The notes: generated by a model not told the origin, from the letters alone. A DNA stretch of 64,000 nt from Desulfarculaceae bacterium (GCA_020444545.1 JAHLKT010000008.1:124001-188000); one strand, 5' to 3'. Shown: positions 41,178 through 50,125, numbered from the stretch's first letter. Made by a program: numbers and translations.

Positions 41178-42283
41178 CCCCTGCCGGACCGCCGCTGAAC
41201 AGCATCGAACCCGGCAGCGAGCTGACCGGCAGCTACCTCCTGCTGCGCTGCTCCCTGGGCACCACCAAAAACGGCAAGCCTTACGGCATGTTGCGCCTGG
41301 GGGACCGCACCGGGGAGGTGGAGGCCAAGCTCTGGGACCGGGCCGAGGAGCTACTCTCCGGCCTGGAGCCGGGCATGGTGGCCGCGGTGAGCGGCAAGGT
41401 GGATTCCTACCAGGGCCGCACCCAGGTGGTGCTCAACCATCTGGCCCACGACCCGGCCTGCGAGCCGGCCGAGTTTCTGCCCGCCAGCCCGGTGCCCCTG
41501 GCCGAGCTGCAAGCCGGGCTGGCCGAGGCCCTGGCCTGGGTGACTCAGCCTGACTTGAAGCAATTGCTCGAATCTGTTTTCGTGGCCGACCGCGAGTTCG
41601 CGGCCACCTTTGAGCGCGCCCCGGCCGCCAAGGGGGCCCACCACAACTATGTGCACGGACTCCTTGAGCATACGGTCTCTTGCGCCCGGGCGGCCCGCGC
41701 CTCGGCCGCGCTCTATCCGGGCGAGATCGAGGCCCAGGTGCTCATCGCCGGGGCCCTGCTGCACGACATCGGCAAGGTGCGCGAGCTGACCATAGGCCCG
41801 CCCATCGACTACACCGACGAGGGGCGCATGGAGGGGCATCTGGCCCTGGGCCTGCGCATGCTTGAGGTCAAGATGGCGGCGATCCCGGAGTTTCCCCCCC
41901 GCCTGGCCGAGCACCTGCGGCACATGATCCTGAGCCACCACGGTGCCTATGAGTTCGGCAGCCCGCGCAAGCCCAAGACCGCCGAGGCCTTGGCGCTCAA
42001 CTTCGCCGACGACCTGGACGCCAAGATGAACATGGCGGCCAAGGCCCGCCGCGAGGCCGGGCCGGGCCATTGGAGCGAGTACCACCGCCTGCTGGAGCGC
42101 TTCCTCTACGTGGGCCCCGGCCCCCTGGAGGGCCTGGCCCCCGGCGAGGCGATTGACGAGCCCGTCGAGCCCGGGGAAGCCGCGCCCCCCGAAGAGCCGC
42201 CCAAGGCCAAGCGCAAAAAACGCGCCGCGCCCGAGGCCCCGCCGGTCCCGGACCTGTTCGCCGGGTCCGGAGAGGGAAGCTAG
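41174..42283 (+). CDS. HD/OB-fold nuclease-like protein (YhaM family)
   Basis: A 369-residue protein. Residues 12-90 are an OB fold (ELTGSYLLLRCSLGTTKNGKPYGMLRLGDRTGEVEAKLWD). Residues 140-300 are an HD phosphohydrolase (HHNYVHGLLEHTVSCARAA, ALLHDIGKVRE, HMILSHHG). The pattern is that of YhaM 3'-5' exoribonucleases. The tail 325-369 is Pro/Lys-rich (PPEEPPKAKRKKRAAPEAPP) and differs from the family. GTG start at 41174 overlaps the purQ stop. The operon (purQ, this, tmk, holB, ricT, metG) is unusually compact: almost every junction overlaps or has fewer than 10 bases. Confidence 0.9.
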   Translation: MTPAGPPLNSIEPGSELTGSYLLLRCSLGTTKNGKPYGMLRLGDRTGEVEAKLWDRAEELLSGLEPGMVAAVSGKVDSYQGRTQVVLNHLAHDPACEPAEFLPASPVPLAELQAGLAEALAWVTQPDLKQLLESVFVADREFAATFERAPAAKGAHHNYVHGLLEHTVSCARAARASAALYPGEIEAQVLIAGALLHDIGKVRELTIGPPIDYTDEGRMEGHLALGLRMLEVKMAAIPEFPPRLAEHLRHMILSHHGAYEFGSPRKPKTAEALALNFADDLDAKMNMAAKARREAGPGHWSEYHRLLERFLYVGPGPLEGLAPGEAIDEPVEPGEAAPPEEPPKAKRKKRAAPEAPPVPDLFAGSGEGS

Positions 42284-42286
42284 GCC

Positions 42287-42961
42287 GTGGAGAGCGCGGC
42301 GCAAAACCGGGCCCCCTTCATCACCCTGGAGGGCGGCGAGGGGGCGGGCAAGAGCACCCAGCAGCGCATGTTGGTGCGCCGGGCCCGGGGCATGGGGCTC
42401 CAGGTGCTGGGCACCCGCGAGCCCGGGGCCACCGCTCTGGGCGCGGCGGTGCGCGAGGTGCTCACCATCCCGGGGCGGGACCATCCCCGCGAGCGTGCCG
42501 AGCTTTTGCTTTATCTGGCCGACCGGGCCCAGCACGTGCACCAGATCATCGCCCCGGCCCTGGACAGCGGCCAGGTGGTGATCTGCGACCGCTTCGCCGA
42601 CTCCAGCGAGGTCTACCAGGGCCGCGCCCGGAGCCTGGGGGTGCAGTGGGTGCGCCAGCTGAACCGCTGGGCCTGCGGCGAGGTGTGGCCCTCGCTCACC
42701 CTGCTGTTGGACCAGGACCCGGCGGTGGGGCTCAAGCGGGTGCGGGAGCGCCAGTTTCAGCTGGGGCTGACCACCGACCGCCTGGAGAATGAGGGCCTGG
42801 AGTTTCACCAACAGGTGCGCGAGGGTTTCCTGGCCCAGGCCGAGGCCGAGCCGGAGCGCATCAAAGTGGTGGACGCGGGGCAGCCCCAGGAAGAGGTGGC
42901 CGCGGCCATCTGGGCCCTGGCCGAACCGATCCTAAAGGAGTTCAAACGCAGTGAAGCTTAG
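42287..42961 (+). CDS. tmk: Thymidylate kinase
   Basis: A 224-residue enzyme that phosphorylates dTMP to dTDP. The P-loop is LEGGEGAGKSTQQRML, TREPGAT the dTMP-binding segment, and CDRFADSSEVYQGRAR the DR(F/Y) motif followed by the LID region. Length is slightly above the usual 210. It starts with GTG 3 bases after the previous stop and overlaps holB by 11 bases. Pairing with holB is common in bacteria. Confidence 0.95.
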   Translation: MESAAQNRAPFITLEGGEGAGKSTQQRMLVRRARGMGLQVLGTREPGATALGAAVREVLTIPGRDHPRERAELLLYLADRAQHVHQIIAPALDSGQVVICDRFADSSEVYQGRARSLGVQWVRQLNRWACGEVWPSLTLLLDQDPAVGLKRVRERQFQLGLTTDRLENEGLEFHQQVREGFLAQAEAEPERIKVVDAGQPQEEVAAAIWALAEPILKEFKRSEA

Positions 42962-43943
42962 CGGAGTGATAGGGCAGCCCAGGGCGCGGCGCCAGCTTGA
43001 GGACGAGTTGGGCGCGGGGCGCCTGGCCCATGCCTATCTCTTCGCCGGGCCCTCCGGGGTGGGCCGGGCCACCACGGCGGTGGCCCTGTTCGCGGCGGCC
43101 AACTGCGAGGCGCCCGAGGGCGGCACGGCCTGCGGGAGCTGCGGCTCCTGTCGCCGCATCGCCGCCGGCACCCACGAAGACCTGATCGTGCTGGAGCCGC
43201 CCAGCGAGTCCCGCTCCAGCCAGATCAAGGTGGAGGCGGTGCGCGAGGCCATCCGGGCCACCGGCTTCGCGCCCTTTGCCGGGGGCACCCGGCTCATCCT
43301 CATCAAGCGGGCGGGCCACCTGAACCCGGCCAGCGCCAACGCGCTCTTGAAAACCCTGGAAGAACCGCCGCCCAACAATATTCTGGTGCTCACGGTCAGC
43401 GACCCCAAGGAGATCCTGCCCACCTTGGTGAGCCGCTGCCGCAAGGTCAACTTCCTGCCCCTGGCACCAGAGCAGATCGAGGCCGAGCTGGTGCGCCGGG
43501 GCGAGGCCCCCGAGGAGGCGCGGCTCAAGGCCGGTCTGGCCGGGGGCAGCCTGGGCCGGGCCCTGGGCCTGGACACCGGGGCGCTCAGGCGGGACCTCTC
43601 CCGCCTGCTGGCCCGCCTGGAGGGCGGGGGGGCCCTGGAAGACTGGTCCTTTGCCGAGGAGCTGGTGGGCGACCACCGGGGCTCCAAGGGCATCGACCGC
43701 GAGGGCATCAGCCAGGCCCTGGACCTTTTGGCCCTGCACTTCCGGGACGCGGCGGTGAGCGCCGCCGGACGCCCGGAGATGGCCTGTTTGCCCTCCACCC
43801 AACGGGCGGGTGACATTTCCGACGCCTGCACCGCCTTTGCGCGGGTGCGCCGGGCCCAGGGGCAGATCCTGGGCAACGCCGCGCCCGAGTTGGCCTTGGT
43901 GGTGCTGCTTGGCGAATTAAAGGAGGCCGCGGTACATGGGTAA
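42951..43943 (+). CDS. holB: DNA polymerase III, delta' subunit
   Basis: A 330-residue clamp-loader subunit. The AAA+ start is HAYLFAGPSGVGRATTAVAL, with Arg instead of the Walker Lys, as is usual for the non-hydrolysing delta'. A zinc module C-x(8)-C-x2-C-x2-C is seen in ANCEAPEGGTACGSCGSC. SANALLKTLEEPPPNNILVL and LVSRCRKVNFLPL (sensor SRC motif) follow. It loads the beta clamp (dnaN, at the right end of this window). GTG start at 42951 overlaps tmk. Confidence 0.93.
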   Translation: MKLSGVIGQPRARRQLEDELGAGRLAHAYLFAGPSGVGRATTAVALFAAANCEAPEGGTACGSCGSCRRIAAGTHEDLIVLEPPSESRSSQIKVEAVREAIRATGFAPFAGGTRLILIKRAGHLNPASANALLKTLEEPPPNNILVLTVSDPKEILPTLVSRCRKVNFLPLAPEQIEAELVRRGEAPEEARLKAGLAGGSLGRALGLDTGALRRDLSRLLARLEGGGALEDWSFAEELVGDHRGSKGIDREGISQALDLLALHFRDAAVSAAGRPEMACLPSTQRAGDISDACTAFARVRRAQGQILGNAAPELALVVLLGELKEAAVHG

Positions 43944-44955
43944 GACAGTGGGAATCCGCTTTTCCCGCGGCAGCAAGATATACGACTTCGACGCCGGGCA
44001 CTTCGTGCTCAAGGCGGGCGACAGCGTGATCGTGGAGACCGAGTTCGGCCTGGCCCTGGGCGAGGTGGTGCGCGGCCCCCGGCCCCAGCCCTTGATCCCC
44101 GAGGGCGAGACCGAGCTGGAGCTCAAGCAGGTCTTCCGCCTGGCCACGGAAGAAGACCTGGAGCAGCAGGCGGCCAACGAGACCCTGGAGAAGGAGGCCT
44201 ACCGCTTCTGCCAGGAGCGCATCGCCGCGCGCAAGCTGGACATGAACCTGGTCAAGGTGGAGTGCATCTTCGACCGCTCCAAGGTGATCTTCTTCTTCAC
44301 CGCCGAGGGCCGCCTGGACTTCCGCGAGCTGGTCAAGGACTTGGTGGGGCGCTTCCGCACCCGGGTGGAGATGCGCCAGATCGGGGTGCGCCACGAGGCC
44401 AAGCTCCTGGGTGGGCTGGGCTCCTGCGGCCGCGAGGTCTGCTGCGCCACCTTCCTCCGGGACTTCGAGCCGGTGAGCGTGAAGATGGCCAAGGAGCAGA
44501 ACCTCAGCCTGAATCCCACCAAGATCAGCGGGCTCTGCGGGCGGCTCATGTGCTGCCTCACCTATGAATTCGAGACCTACAAGGCGCTCAAAAAAGACCT
44601 GCCCAAGCTGGGCAAGCGCCTGAGCCTGGCCGACGGACGCGACGCCAAGGTCATTCGCCAGAACGTGCTGGAAAAAAGAGTCACCTTGTACATCCCCGGC
44701 GAGGGCGAGCTGAGCGTGGGGCCCGAGGAGCTGGCCAAGCTCATGGGCAAGGGCCCCGACGGCCAGGCCTTGCCCGAGCAAAACAAGTCGGCCGCGCCGC
44801 CCAAGGACGGCGGAGCCGGAGGCGCCAAACCCCAGGGACAGGGGCAGGCGCCCAAGGGCGATGGCCGGGATCAGCAGGGCAAGGGGGGCAAGCCCGCCTC
44901 CTCCCGCCGGCGGCGCCCCCGCCGCCGGGGCAAGAAGGGACCCAAGACATCATGA
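43936..44955 (+). CDS. ricT: PSP1 domain protein (RicT/YaaT family)
   Basis: A 339-residue protein. Residues 10-260 match the PSP1/YaaT family with its cysteines CGREVCCATFL and SGLCGRLMCCLTYE, which in Bacillus RicT bind Fe-S clusters in the RicAFT complex controlling RNase Y and development. The order holB-ricT is conserved in many bacteria. Residues 275-339 are a basic/Gly/Gln tail (PKPQGQGQAPKGDGRDQQGKGG, RRRRPRRRGKKG), probably RNA binding or disordered. It overlaps holB by 8 bases and metG by 4. Confidence 0.92.
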   Translation: MGKTVGIRFSRGSKIYDFDAGHFVLKAGDSVIVETEFGLALGEVVRGPRPQPLIPEGETELELKQVFRLATEEDLEQQAANETLEKEAYRFCQERIAARKLDMNLVKVECIFDRSKVIFFFTAEGRLDFRELVKDLVGRFRTRVEMRQIGVRHEAKLLGGLGSCGREVCCATFLRDFEPVSVKMAKEQNLSLNPTKISGLCGRLMCCLTYEFETYKALKKDLPKLGKRLSLADGRDAKVIRQNVLEKRVTLYIPGEGELSVGPEELAKLMGKGPDGQALPEQNKSAAPPKDGGAGGAKPQGQGQAPKGDGRDQQGKGGKPASSRRRRPRRRGKKGPKTS

Positions 44956-46925
44956 GCCAAGCATTCTATATAACCACGCCCATCTACTACGTGAACGCGG
45001 AGCCTCACCTGGGCCACGCCTACACCACCATCGTGGCCGACGTGGCCGCCCGCTATCACCGCCTGGCCGGCGACCAGGTGCGCTTCCAGACCGGCACCGA
45101 CGAGCACGGCGACAAGATCGCCCAGGCCGCCGAGGCCCGGGGGGTCACCCCCCAGCAGTACGCCGACCAGATCAGCGGCATGTTCCGCCATCTCTGGCCC
45201 GAGCTGCACATAACCAACGACAAGTTCATCCGCACCACCGACCCGGACCACATCGAGGTGGTGCAGTCCATCCTGCAGAAGGTCTTCGACGCGGGCGACA
45301 TATACAAGGACTCCTACGGCGGCAACTACTGCGTGGGCTGCGAGCGCTTCCTCACCGACAAGGAGCTGGTGAACGGCAAGTGCCCGGAGCACGACAAGGA
45401 GCCGGTGTACATCGAGGAAGAGAACTACTTCTTCCGCATGTCCAAGTACCAGGCGGCGCTCAAGGCCCACATCGAGGCCAACCCGGACTTCATCCGGCCC
45501 GAGCGCTACAAGAACGAGGTGCTGGCCATGCTGGCCGAGCCTCTGGAGGACCTGTGCATCTCCCGGCCCAAGACGCGGCTCACCTGGGGCATCACCCTGC
45601 CCTTTGACCAGGAGTTCGTCACCTACGTCTGGTTCGACGCCCTGATCAACTACCTCACCGGCCTGGGCTGGCCCAGCGGCGAGAACTTCCATGCCTTCTG
45701 GCCCGCGGCCCAGCATCTCATCGCCAAGGACATCCTCAAGCCCCACGCCATCTTCTGGCCCACCATGCTCATGGCCCTGGGCGCGGCCGAAAATAAGGGC
45801 GTTGAGGCCTACCTCTACCAGCACCTGAACGTGCACGGTTACTGGAACGTGGACCAGGCCAAGATGTCCAAGAGCCTGGGCAACGTGGTGCGTCCCCTGG
45901 AGCTGGCCGAGATCTACGGGGTGGAGCCCTTCCGCTACTTCCTCATGCGGGAGATGACCTTCGGCCTGGACTCCAGCTTCAGCGAAGAGCTGTTGGTGGA
46001 GCGCTACAACTCCGATTTGGCCAACGACCTGGGCAACCTCTTCTCGCGGGTGCTGACTCTGCTGCACAAGTACCGGGGCGGCGAGGTGCCCAAGCCCGGC
46101 CCGGAGCTGCCCGAGGACGCGGCCCTGAACAAGCTCATGGCCGCGGTGGTCTTCGAGTACCGCCGCGAGAACGACGGCTTCGCCTTCCACAAGGCCCTGG
46201 CCTCGGTGTGGAGCCTGATGAGCGCGGGCAACAAGTACGTGGTGTCCAACGAGCCCTGGGCCCTGGCCAAGAATCCCGAGGACGCCCCCCGCCTGGACCG
46301 GGTGCTCTACACCCTGTGCCAGCTCCTGGCCTCGGTGGCGGTCTTGATCTGGCCGGTGATGCCGCTCACCGCCGAGAAGATGGCCGGGGTGCTGGGGCTG
46401 GGCCGCATCAATGACGGCATGTTGGCCGACCTGGAGGCGGGCGATCTGCTGGCCCCGGGCACCCAGACCCACCAGCCGCCCGCCCTGTTCCCGCGCATCG
46501 ACACCGCCAAGGTGAAGGCCAAGGCGGCCAAGGCCGAGCAGAAGGCCCAGCCCGCCGAGAAGCCCAAGAAGCAGAAGAAGGCCGCCGCCGAGCCCCCGGC
46601 CGAGATCGCCATCGACGAGTTCGCCCGGGTGCGCCTCAAGGTGGCCACGGTGGTCGCCGCCGAGAAGCTGCCCAAGGCCGACAAGCTCCTAAAGCTCACC
46701 GTGGACGCGGGCGAGCCCGAGACCCGCACCGTGGTGGCGGGCGTGGCCAAGCACTACGCCCCCGAGGAGCTGGTGGGCAAGCAGGTGGTCATCGTGGCCA
46801 ACCTCAAGCCGGCCAAGCTCATGGGCGTGACCAGCCAGGGCATGGTCCTGGCCGCGGTGGACGGCGATTCGTTGTGTGTCGTGTCGCCCAGCAAGGAATC
46901 CAAGCCCGGCAGCCAGGTGCGCTAG
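44952..46925 (+). CDS. metG: Methionyl-tRNA synthetase
   Basis: A 657-residue class I synthetase. HIGH box PHLGHAYTT, zinc-knuckle cysteines in NYCVGCERF and GKCPEH, and KMSKS loop AKMSKSLGN are all intact. After the anticodon domain there is a Lys/Ala linker (residues 515-555), and then a Trbp111-type tRNA-binding domain (VRLKVATVVAAEKLPKADKLL) that dimerises the enzyme. It closes the housekeeping run. Confidence 0.97.
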   Translation: MSQAFYITTPIYYVNAEPHLGHAYTTIVADVAARYHRLAGDQVRFQTGTDEHGDKIAQAAEARGVTPQQYADQISGMFRHLWPELHITNDKFIRTTDPDHIEVVQSILQKVFDAGDIYKDSYGGNYCVGCERFLTDKELVNGKCPEHDKEPVYIEEENYFFRMSKYQAALKAHIEANPDFIRPERYKNEVLAMLAEPLEDLCISRPKTRLTWGITLPFDQEFVTYVWFDALINYLTGLGWPSGENFHAFWPAAQHLIAKDILKPHAIFWPTMLMALGAAENKGVEAYLYQHLNVHGYWNVDQAKMSKSLGNVVRPLELAEIYGVEPFRYFLMREMTFGLDSSFSEELLVERYNSDLANDLGNLFSRVLTLLHKYRGGEVPKPGPELPEDAALNKLMAAVVFEYRRENDGFAFHKALASVWSLMSAGNKYVVSNEPWALAKNPEDAPRLDRVLYTLCQLLASVAVLIWPVMPLTAEKMAGVLGLGRINDGMLADLEAGDLLAPGTQTHQPPALFPRIDTAKVKAKAAKAEQKAQPAEKPKKQKKAAAEPPAEIAIDEFARVRLKVATVVAAEKLPKADKLLKLTVDAGEPETRTVVAGVAKHYAPEELVGKQVVIVANLKPAKLMGVTSQGMVLAAVDGDSLCVVSPSKESKPGSQVR

Positions 46926-46963
46926 GCGCCGGCTGGCCGTGCCGGGAAAAGGCGGGAATCAAC

Positions 46964-47422
46964 ATGAAGCTACATTTCATTTCCCTTCCGTGCGGCGCTC
47001 GCAGGTTATTGGCTCTGCTTATGGCCGTGCCCTTGCTGCTGGCCCTGGCCCTGCCCGCCTTGGCCGCCGAGGAAGCCGGCGACCCGGCTGCCGACCAGGC
47101 CGCCCAAGCCTGGCTGGCCCTCATCGACCACGGCAAGTACGCCACCGCCTGGGACCAGGCCGGAGAGCTGCTGCGGAAGAACATCGCCAAGGCGGAGTTT
47201 GAAAAGCGCCTGGCCAAGGTGGCCGAGACCACCGGCCCGGCCACCCAGCGCAACCTGGTGCGCAGCTTGGAGCTGAAAAACCCGCCCGAGGCCCCGCCGG
47301 GCAAGTACCTGGTGCTGCTCTACGCCCCCCTGTTCATCAAGCAGCCCAAGCTCATAGAGCAGGTGGCCATGAGCCAGAACGCAGACAAGCAGTGGAAGGT
47401 GGTGGGCTACTACCTCCGCTAA
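46964..47422 (+). CDS. Exported DUF4019-like protein
   Basis: A 152-residue protein with a signal peptide (LLALLMAVPLLLALALPALAA). The mature part has AAQAWLALIDHGKYATAWDQAGELLRKNI, FEKRLAKV and YLVLLYAPLFIKQ, which resembles DUF4019, a small periplasmic fold related to NTF2-like proteins. Start ATG at 46964 follows GGCGGG. It follows metG by 38 bases and ends at a strong terminator. Function unknown. Confidence 0.8.
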   Translation: MKLHFISLPCGARRLLALLMAVPLLLALALPALAAEEAGDPAADQAAQAWLALIDHGKYATAWDQAGELLRKNIAKAEFEKRLAKVAETTGPATQRNLVRSLELKNPPEAPPGKYLVLLYAPLFIKQPKLIEQVAMSQNADKQWKVVGYYLR

Positions 47423-47443
47423 GCGCCCCCCGCAAAAAACTTC

Positions 47444-47480
47444 AAGGGCCTCGCCGACCGGCGAGGCCCTTTCTTTTTTT
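47444..47480 (+). terminator. Bidirectional terminator
   Basis: AAGGGCCTCGCC and GGCGAGGCCCTT around GACC, followed by TCTTTTTTT. On the minus strand the stem is followed by GAAGTTTTTT, so it can end both the metG transcript and the convergent gene at 47580. Confidence 0.93.
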
Positions 47481-47579
47481 GCACGCCGTCACAAGGGCGC
47501 GGCTCGACGCCTTGCTTCTTTTCTCTCGCCCCACCCCCGGCACAGCCAGGCGTGGCTAGGCAAGGCGACCCGAATGAAG

Positions 47580-47960
47580 CTAGCTTCTTACAAACGACCA
47601 GGCTTGGGCGATGTCGCTCACATCAAAATACTTCTCGATCAGCTCCTCGCTGGGCTTGCCCAGGAGCATATTGTCCAGCCGGATCAGGCCTTCCTCGATC
47701 TTGCTGTTGCCCACGATGGCCAGATGGCGCATCTTCTGGCGGTTGGCCAGGGCGTAGCGGGCGTCCTCCATGAAGGCCTCCCACTTCACGCCGCTAACCG
47801 GCAGCTGGTCGATCTTGACCAGCACGTTGACCCGGCCCGCGGCCGCGGCCAGGGCATCTTCAAAGGCCTTTTTGAACTGCTCCACATCGGCCTTGGTGTA
47901 CTCCTGGCTGATCTCCACTCCCAGTACGTTGCCCGCGCTGCCATCCAGCACCTGAAACAT
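47580..47960 (-). CDS. SpoIIAA-like (STAS-related) protein
   Basis: A 126-residue protein of the SpoIIAA-like family: VLGVEISQEYTKADVEQFKKAFEDAL, VLVKIDQLPVSGVKWEAFMEDARY, HLAIVGNSKIEEGLIRLDN and the C-terminal AQAWSFVRS. Proteins of this fold are single-domain STAS relatives of unknown role, often in stress or membrane contexts. Start ATG at 47960 follows GGAGGGCCTC. It stands alone. Confidence 0.88.
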   Translation of the reverse strand: MFQVLDGSAGNVLGVEISQEYTKADVEQFKKAFEDALAAAAGRVNVLVKIDQLPVSGVKWEAFMEDARYALANRQKMRHLAIVGNSKIEEGLIRLDNMLLGKPSEELIEKYFDVSDIAQAWSFVRS

Positions 47961-48122
47961 GAGGCCCTCCCCTTCCCGCCTCTCTGGCGGGGATCAAAGT
48001 TTTCCCTTTTTATTTAGCTTCTTCGCTGGGGCAGGCCCCTGTCAACCCTCATCTGGGGGCCCAAAAGCGGGCCCCCGATCCCATGGCGGGACCGGGGGCC
48101 GTGGAAGGCTATGGGGCTGGGC

Positions 48123-48863
48123 TTACATGACCCCGGCGATGGCCTGGGCGATGCCCTGCCTGAGGGCGGGGTAGGCCTCGGGCCACTCCAGGTTGGTCTT
48201 GCGGGCCGTGGAGACGATGCGGGTCTGGTACTTCTTCATGTTGGCCGTGCTGGCCGACTGCTGGCTGATACGGGTATTGCCGGTGCCCTGCTTCAGGCTG
48301 GAGTCGAAGCGCTGCGAGGTGGGCGAAGCGCCGCGCTCGCTGAGTTGGAGGTCGGTGACCACCGCGTAGGTGTTCACCTTGACCATGGCCCCGCTGATCA
48401 GCTCGGCCGCGCCGCCGGCCACCGCGCCGATGGCCGCGCCGGCCCCGGCCTGGCTGCCGCCCAGCACCGCGCCGATGGCGCCGCCGGCGATGGGCCCGCC
48501 GAAGCCGGCCATCTTGGCCTTCTCCAGGGCCGACTCGTCGGTGAGCCCCACGGAGAGAACGTTGGCCTGCAACCAGAAGTGGGCCTGGTTGGGATCGTCC
48601 ACCACCTTGAAGCCCTTGGCGGTCAGGGCGGCCACGATGTCCGGTTGCAGGTTGAACTGCTTGTCGCTGGTGTTGCGCACCTGCACGAAAACAGTGCGCT
48701 GGGCCGGTGCCACCGGGTCCAGGAAGATGGAGGCGCTCATCTTGTTCTGCACCTTCAGATCCTTGTACCGGATTCCGGTGTAGGTGGCGGCGCAGCCGGC
48801 CAGCATGGCCAAGGCGGCCATCGCTGCCAGTAGGAGAATCAGCTTGGAAAATCTACGGTTCAT
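48123..48863 (-). CDS. traT: TraT-like outer-membrane lipoprotein
   Basis: A 246-residue lipoprotein: signal with lipobox LAGC (Cys24), then CAATYTGIRYKDLKVQNKMSAS, a Gly/Ala zipper (GGPIAGGAIGAVLGGSQAGAG), and KVNTYAVVTDLQLSER. These match the TraT complement-resistance/surface-exclusion family. TraT is best known from conjugative plasmids, but chromosomal copies occur and no transfer gene is nearby. The ATG at 48863 follows AGGAGG by 7 bases. A stem GGGGGCCC/GGGCCCCC lies at 48055-48077 downstream. Confidence 0.88.
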   Translation of the reverse strand: MNRRFSKLILLLAAMAALAMLAGCAATYTGIRYKDLKVQNKMSASIFLDPVAPAQRTVFVQVRNTSDKQFNLQPDIVAALTAKGFKVVDDPNQAHFWLQANVLSVGLTDESALEKAKMAGFGGPIAGGAIGAVLGGSQAGAGAAIGAVAGGAAELISGAMVKVNTYAVVTDLQLSERGASPTSQRFDSSLKQGTGNTRISQQSASTANMKKYQTRIVSTARKTNLEWPEAYPALRQGIAQAIAGVM

Positions 48864-49056
48864 GGGTTTCCTCCTGTCAAAGCATGGGCAGGCCCGGACG
48901 GCACCTACCATCCGTCCGGCCTTGTGGCGGACCCAGCTTAGGCGGAGCCCGCGCGGGCTCCGATGTGTCCCTTATTATGGCTCAGCCCGGGCTCTATGCA
49001 AAGGGCAATGCCGCGCCCGGCCCGGGATTATTTTGGGCCTGCGCTCAAAATAATCC

Positions 49057-49085
49057 TTGACACCCGCACGGCCCGGCACTAGATT
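49057..49085 (+). promoter_or_regulatory. Promoter of the DUF134 cluster
   Basis: TTGACA (49057-49062), 17 bases, TAGATT (49080-49085). It lies 36 bases before the DUF134 start codon. Confidence 0.75.
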
Positions 49086-49120
49086 ATGGGCGTAGGCTCA
49101 ATACTAATCAGGAGGACCCA

Positions 49121-49498
49121 ATGCCCCGACCCAGACGATGCCGCCGCGTGCAAGCCGAACCCCCGGCCCGGCGCTTCGGACCCTACGACCAGCCCCCGGT
49201 GGGCGAGGTGCTACTCCCGGTGGAGGGCCTGGAGGCCCTGCGCCTGGCCGAGGTGGAGGGCCTGGACCAGGAAACGGCGGCGGCCTCCATGGGCGTCAGC
49301 CGCCAGACCTTCGGGCGGGTGCTGGCCTCGGCCCGGCGGGCGGTGGCCACGGCATTGGCCGGGGGCATGGCCCTGAGCGTTTCGGGCGGGGACTACGAGT
49401 TGGCCCCGCCGGACCCGGGCGCGGGGCGCCGCATGGGCCGGGGCGGGGGCATGGGCCGCCGGGGCCGGGGCGGCGGGCGCGGACGGCAAGGTACTTAG
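49121..49498 (+). CDS. DUF134 family protein with helix-turn-helix
   Basis: A 125-residue protein: EALRLAEVEGLDQETAAASMGVSRQTFGRVLASARRAVATAL is the sigma-70-region-4-like helix-turn-helix of DUF134 (UPF0251). The N-terminus is basic (RPRRCRRVQAE) with PPVGEVLLPVEG. The C-terminal 30 residues are a Gly/Arg run (RRMGRGGGMGRRGRGGGRGR), not typical for the family. DUF134 genes often precede those for NifX/MTH1175-like proteins and Gly-rich DUF5320 proteins, as here. It is probably the regulator of the next two genes. AGGAGG lies before the ATG. Confidence 0.87.
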   Translation: MPRPRRCRRVQAEPPARRFGPYDQPPVGEVLLPVEGLEALRLAEVEGLDQETAAASMGVSRQTFGRVLASARRAVATALAGGMALSVSGGDYELAPPDPGAGRRMGRGGGMGRRGRGGGRGRQGT

Positions 49499-49513
49499 AC
49501 AAAGGAGGCGATC

Positions 49514-49819
49514 ATGCCTGGAATTAACGGAACAGGACCATTGGGACAGGGGCCGCGCACCGGCGGCGGCCGGGGACGCTGCGCCGGAGGGCCGGTGGAT
49601 GCTTCGGCCCGGGGCTGGGGCAACGGCGCTGGCCGAGGCTGGGGCCGGGGGCCCTGCGGCGGCGGCCAAGCCAGGGGGCGGGGCCGGGGCCAGGGCTACG
49701 GCCAGGGCCAAGGCCCGGGCATGGGTTACAGCCTGCAAGCCGAGGCCGAGGCCCTGCGCCAGAGGCTAGACCAAGTGGAGGCCGCTCTGGCTGCCCGGGG
49801 CCAAGCCGAACCGGAATAG
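49514..49819 (+). CDS. DUF5320-like Gly-rich protein
   Basis: A 101-residue protein. It begins PGINGTGPLGQGPRTGGGRG, the usual DUF5320 start, with single Cys residues (RGRCAGG, GPCGGG), then a GQGYGQGQG run and a C-terminal coiled coil (LQAEAEALRQRLDQVEAALAARG). A good ribosome site (AAAGGAGGCG) precedes the ATG. The function of this family is unknown; members sit with Fe-Mo-cofactor-type small proteins and P-loop ATPases. Confidence 0.82.
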   Translation: MPGINGTGPLGQGPRTGGGRGRCAGGPVDASARGWGNGAGRGWGRGPCGGGQARGRGRGQGYGQGQGPGMGYSLQAEAEALRQRLDQVEAALAARGQAEPE

Positions 49820-49855
49820 ACAATTTTCAAATCTATCTTAAAGGAGATGAGCAAT

Positions 49856-50125
49856 ATGCCATTCAGAGACGGAACCGGACCTCAAGGACAAGGACGCGGC
49901 AGCGGTAAGGGCCAAGGCCCCTGCGGCGGCGGCGAACAGCGCGGCGCCGGGCGCGGCGCGGGCAACGGCGCCGGCCGGAGCGGCCGAGGCGGCCAGGGCC
50001 AGCGCCCCCGCGACGGCCAGGGCCAGGGCCAGGGCGGCCAGGGACGGCGGGCGCGCGACGGCCAAGGCCGTGGCCAAGGCAACGGCCAGGGCAACGGCCG
50101 CGGCATGGGACGCCAGCGCCCCTAA
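49856..50125 (+). CDS. Gly-Gln-Gly repeat protein (89 aa)
   Basis: The start is PFRDGTGPQGQGRGSGKGQG, parallel to the preceding gene, and the rest is almost entirely G, Q, R, A, N and D (GQGQGGQGRRARDGQGRGQG). One Cys (GPCGGG) is kept. AAGGAG lies 9 bases before the ATG at 49856; the ATG at 49847 overlaps that site and is rejected. It is a shortened paralogue of the 49514 gene without the coiled coil. Function unknown; the DNA is a GGCCAAGGC-type repeat that may expand by slippage. Confidence 0.72.
   Translation: MPFRDGTGPQGQGRGSGKGQGPCGGGEQRGAGRGAGNGAGRSGRGGQGQRPRDGQGQGQGGQGRRARDGQGRGQGNGQGNGRGMGRQRP

Noticed and set aside
49847-49855. Earlier ATG for the Gly-Gln-Gly protein at 49847
   Set aside because: It directly abuts the AAGGAG ribosome site, leaving no spacer; the ATG at 49856 has the right distance.
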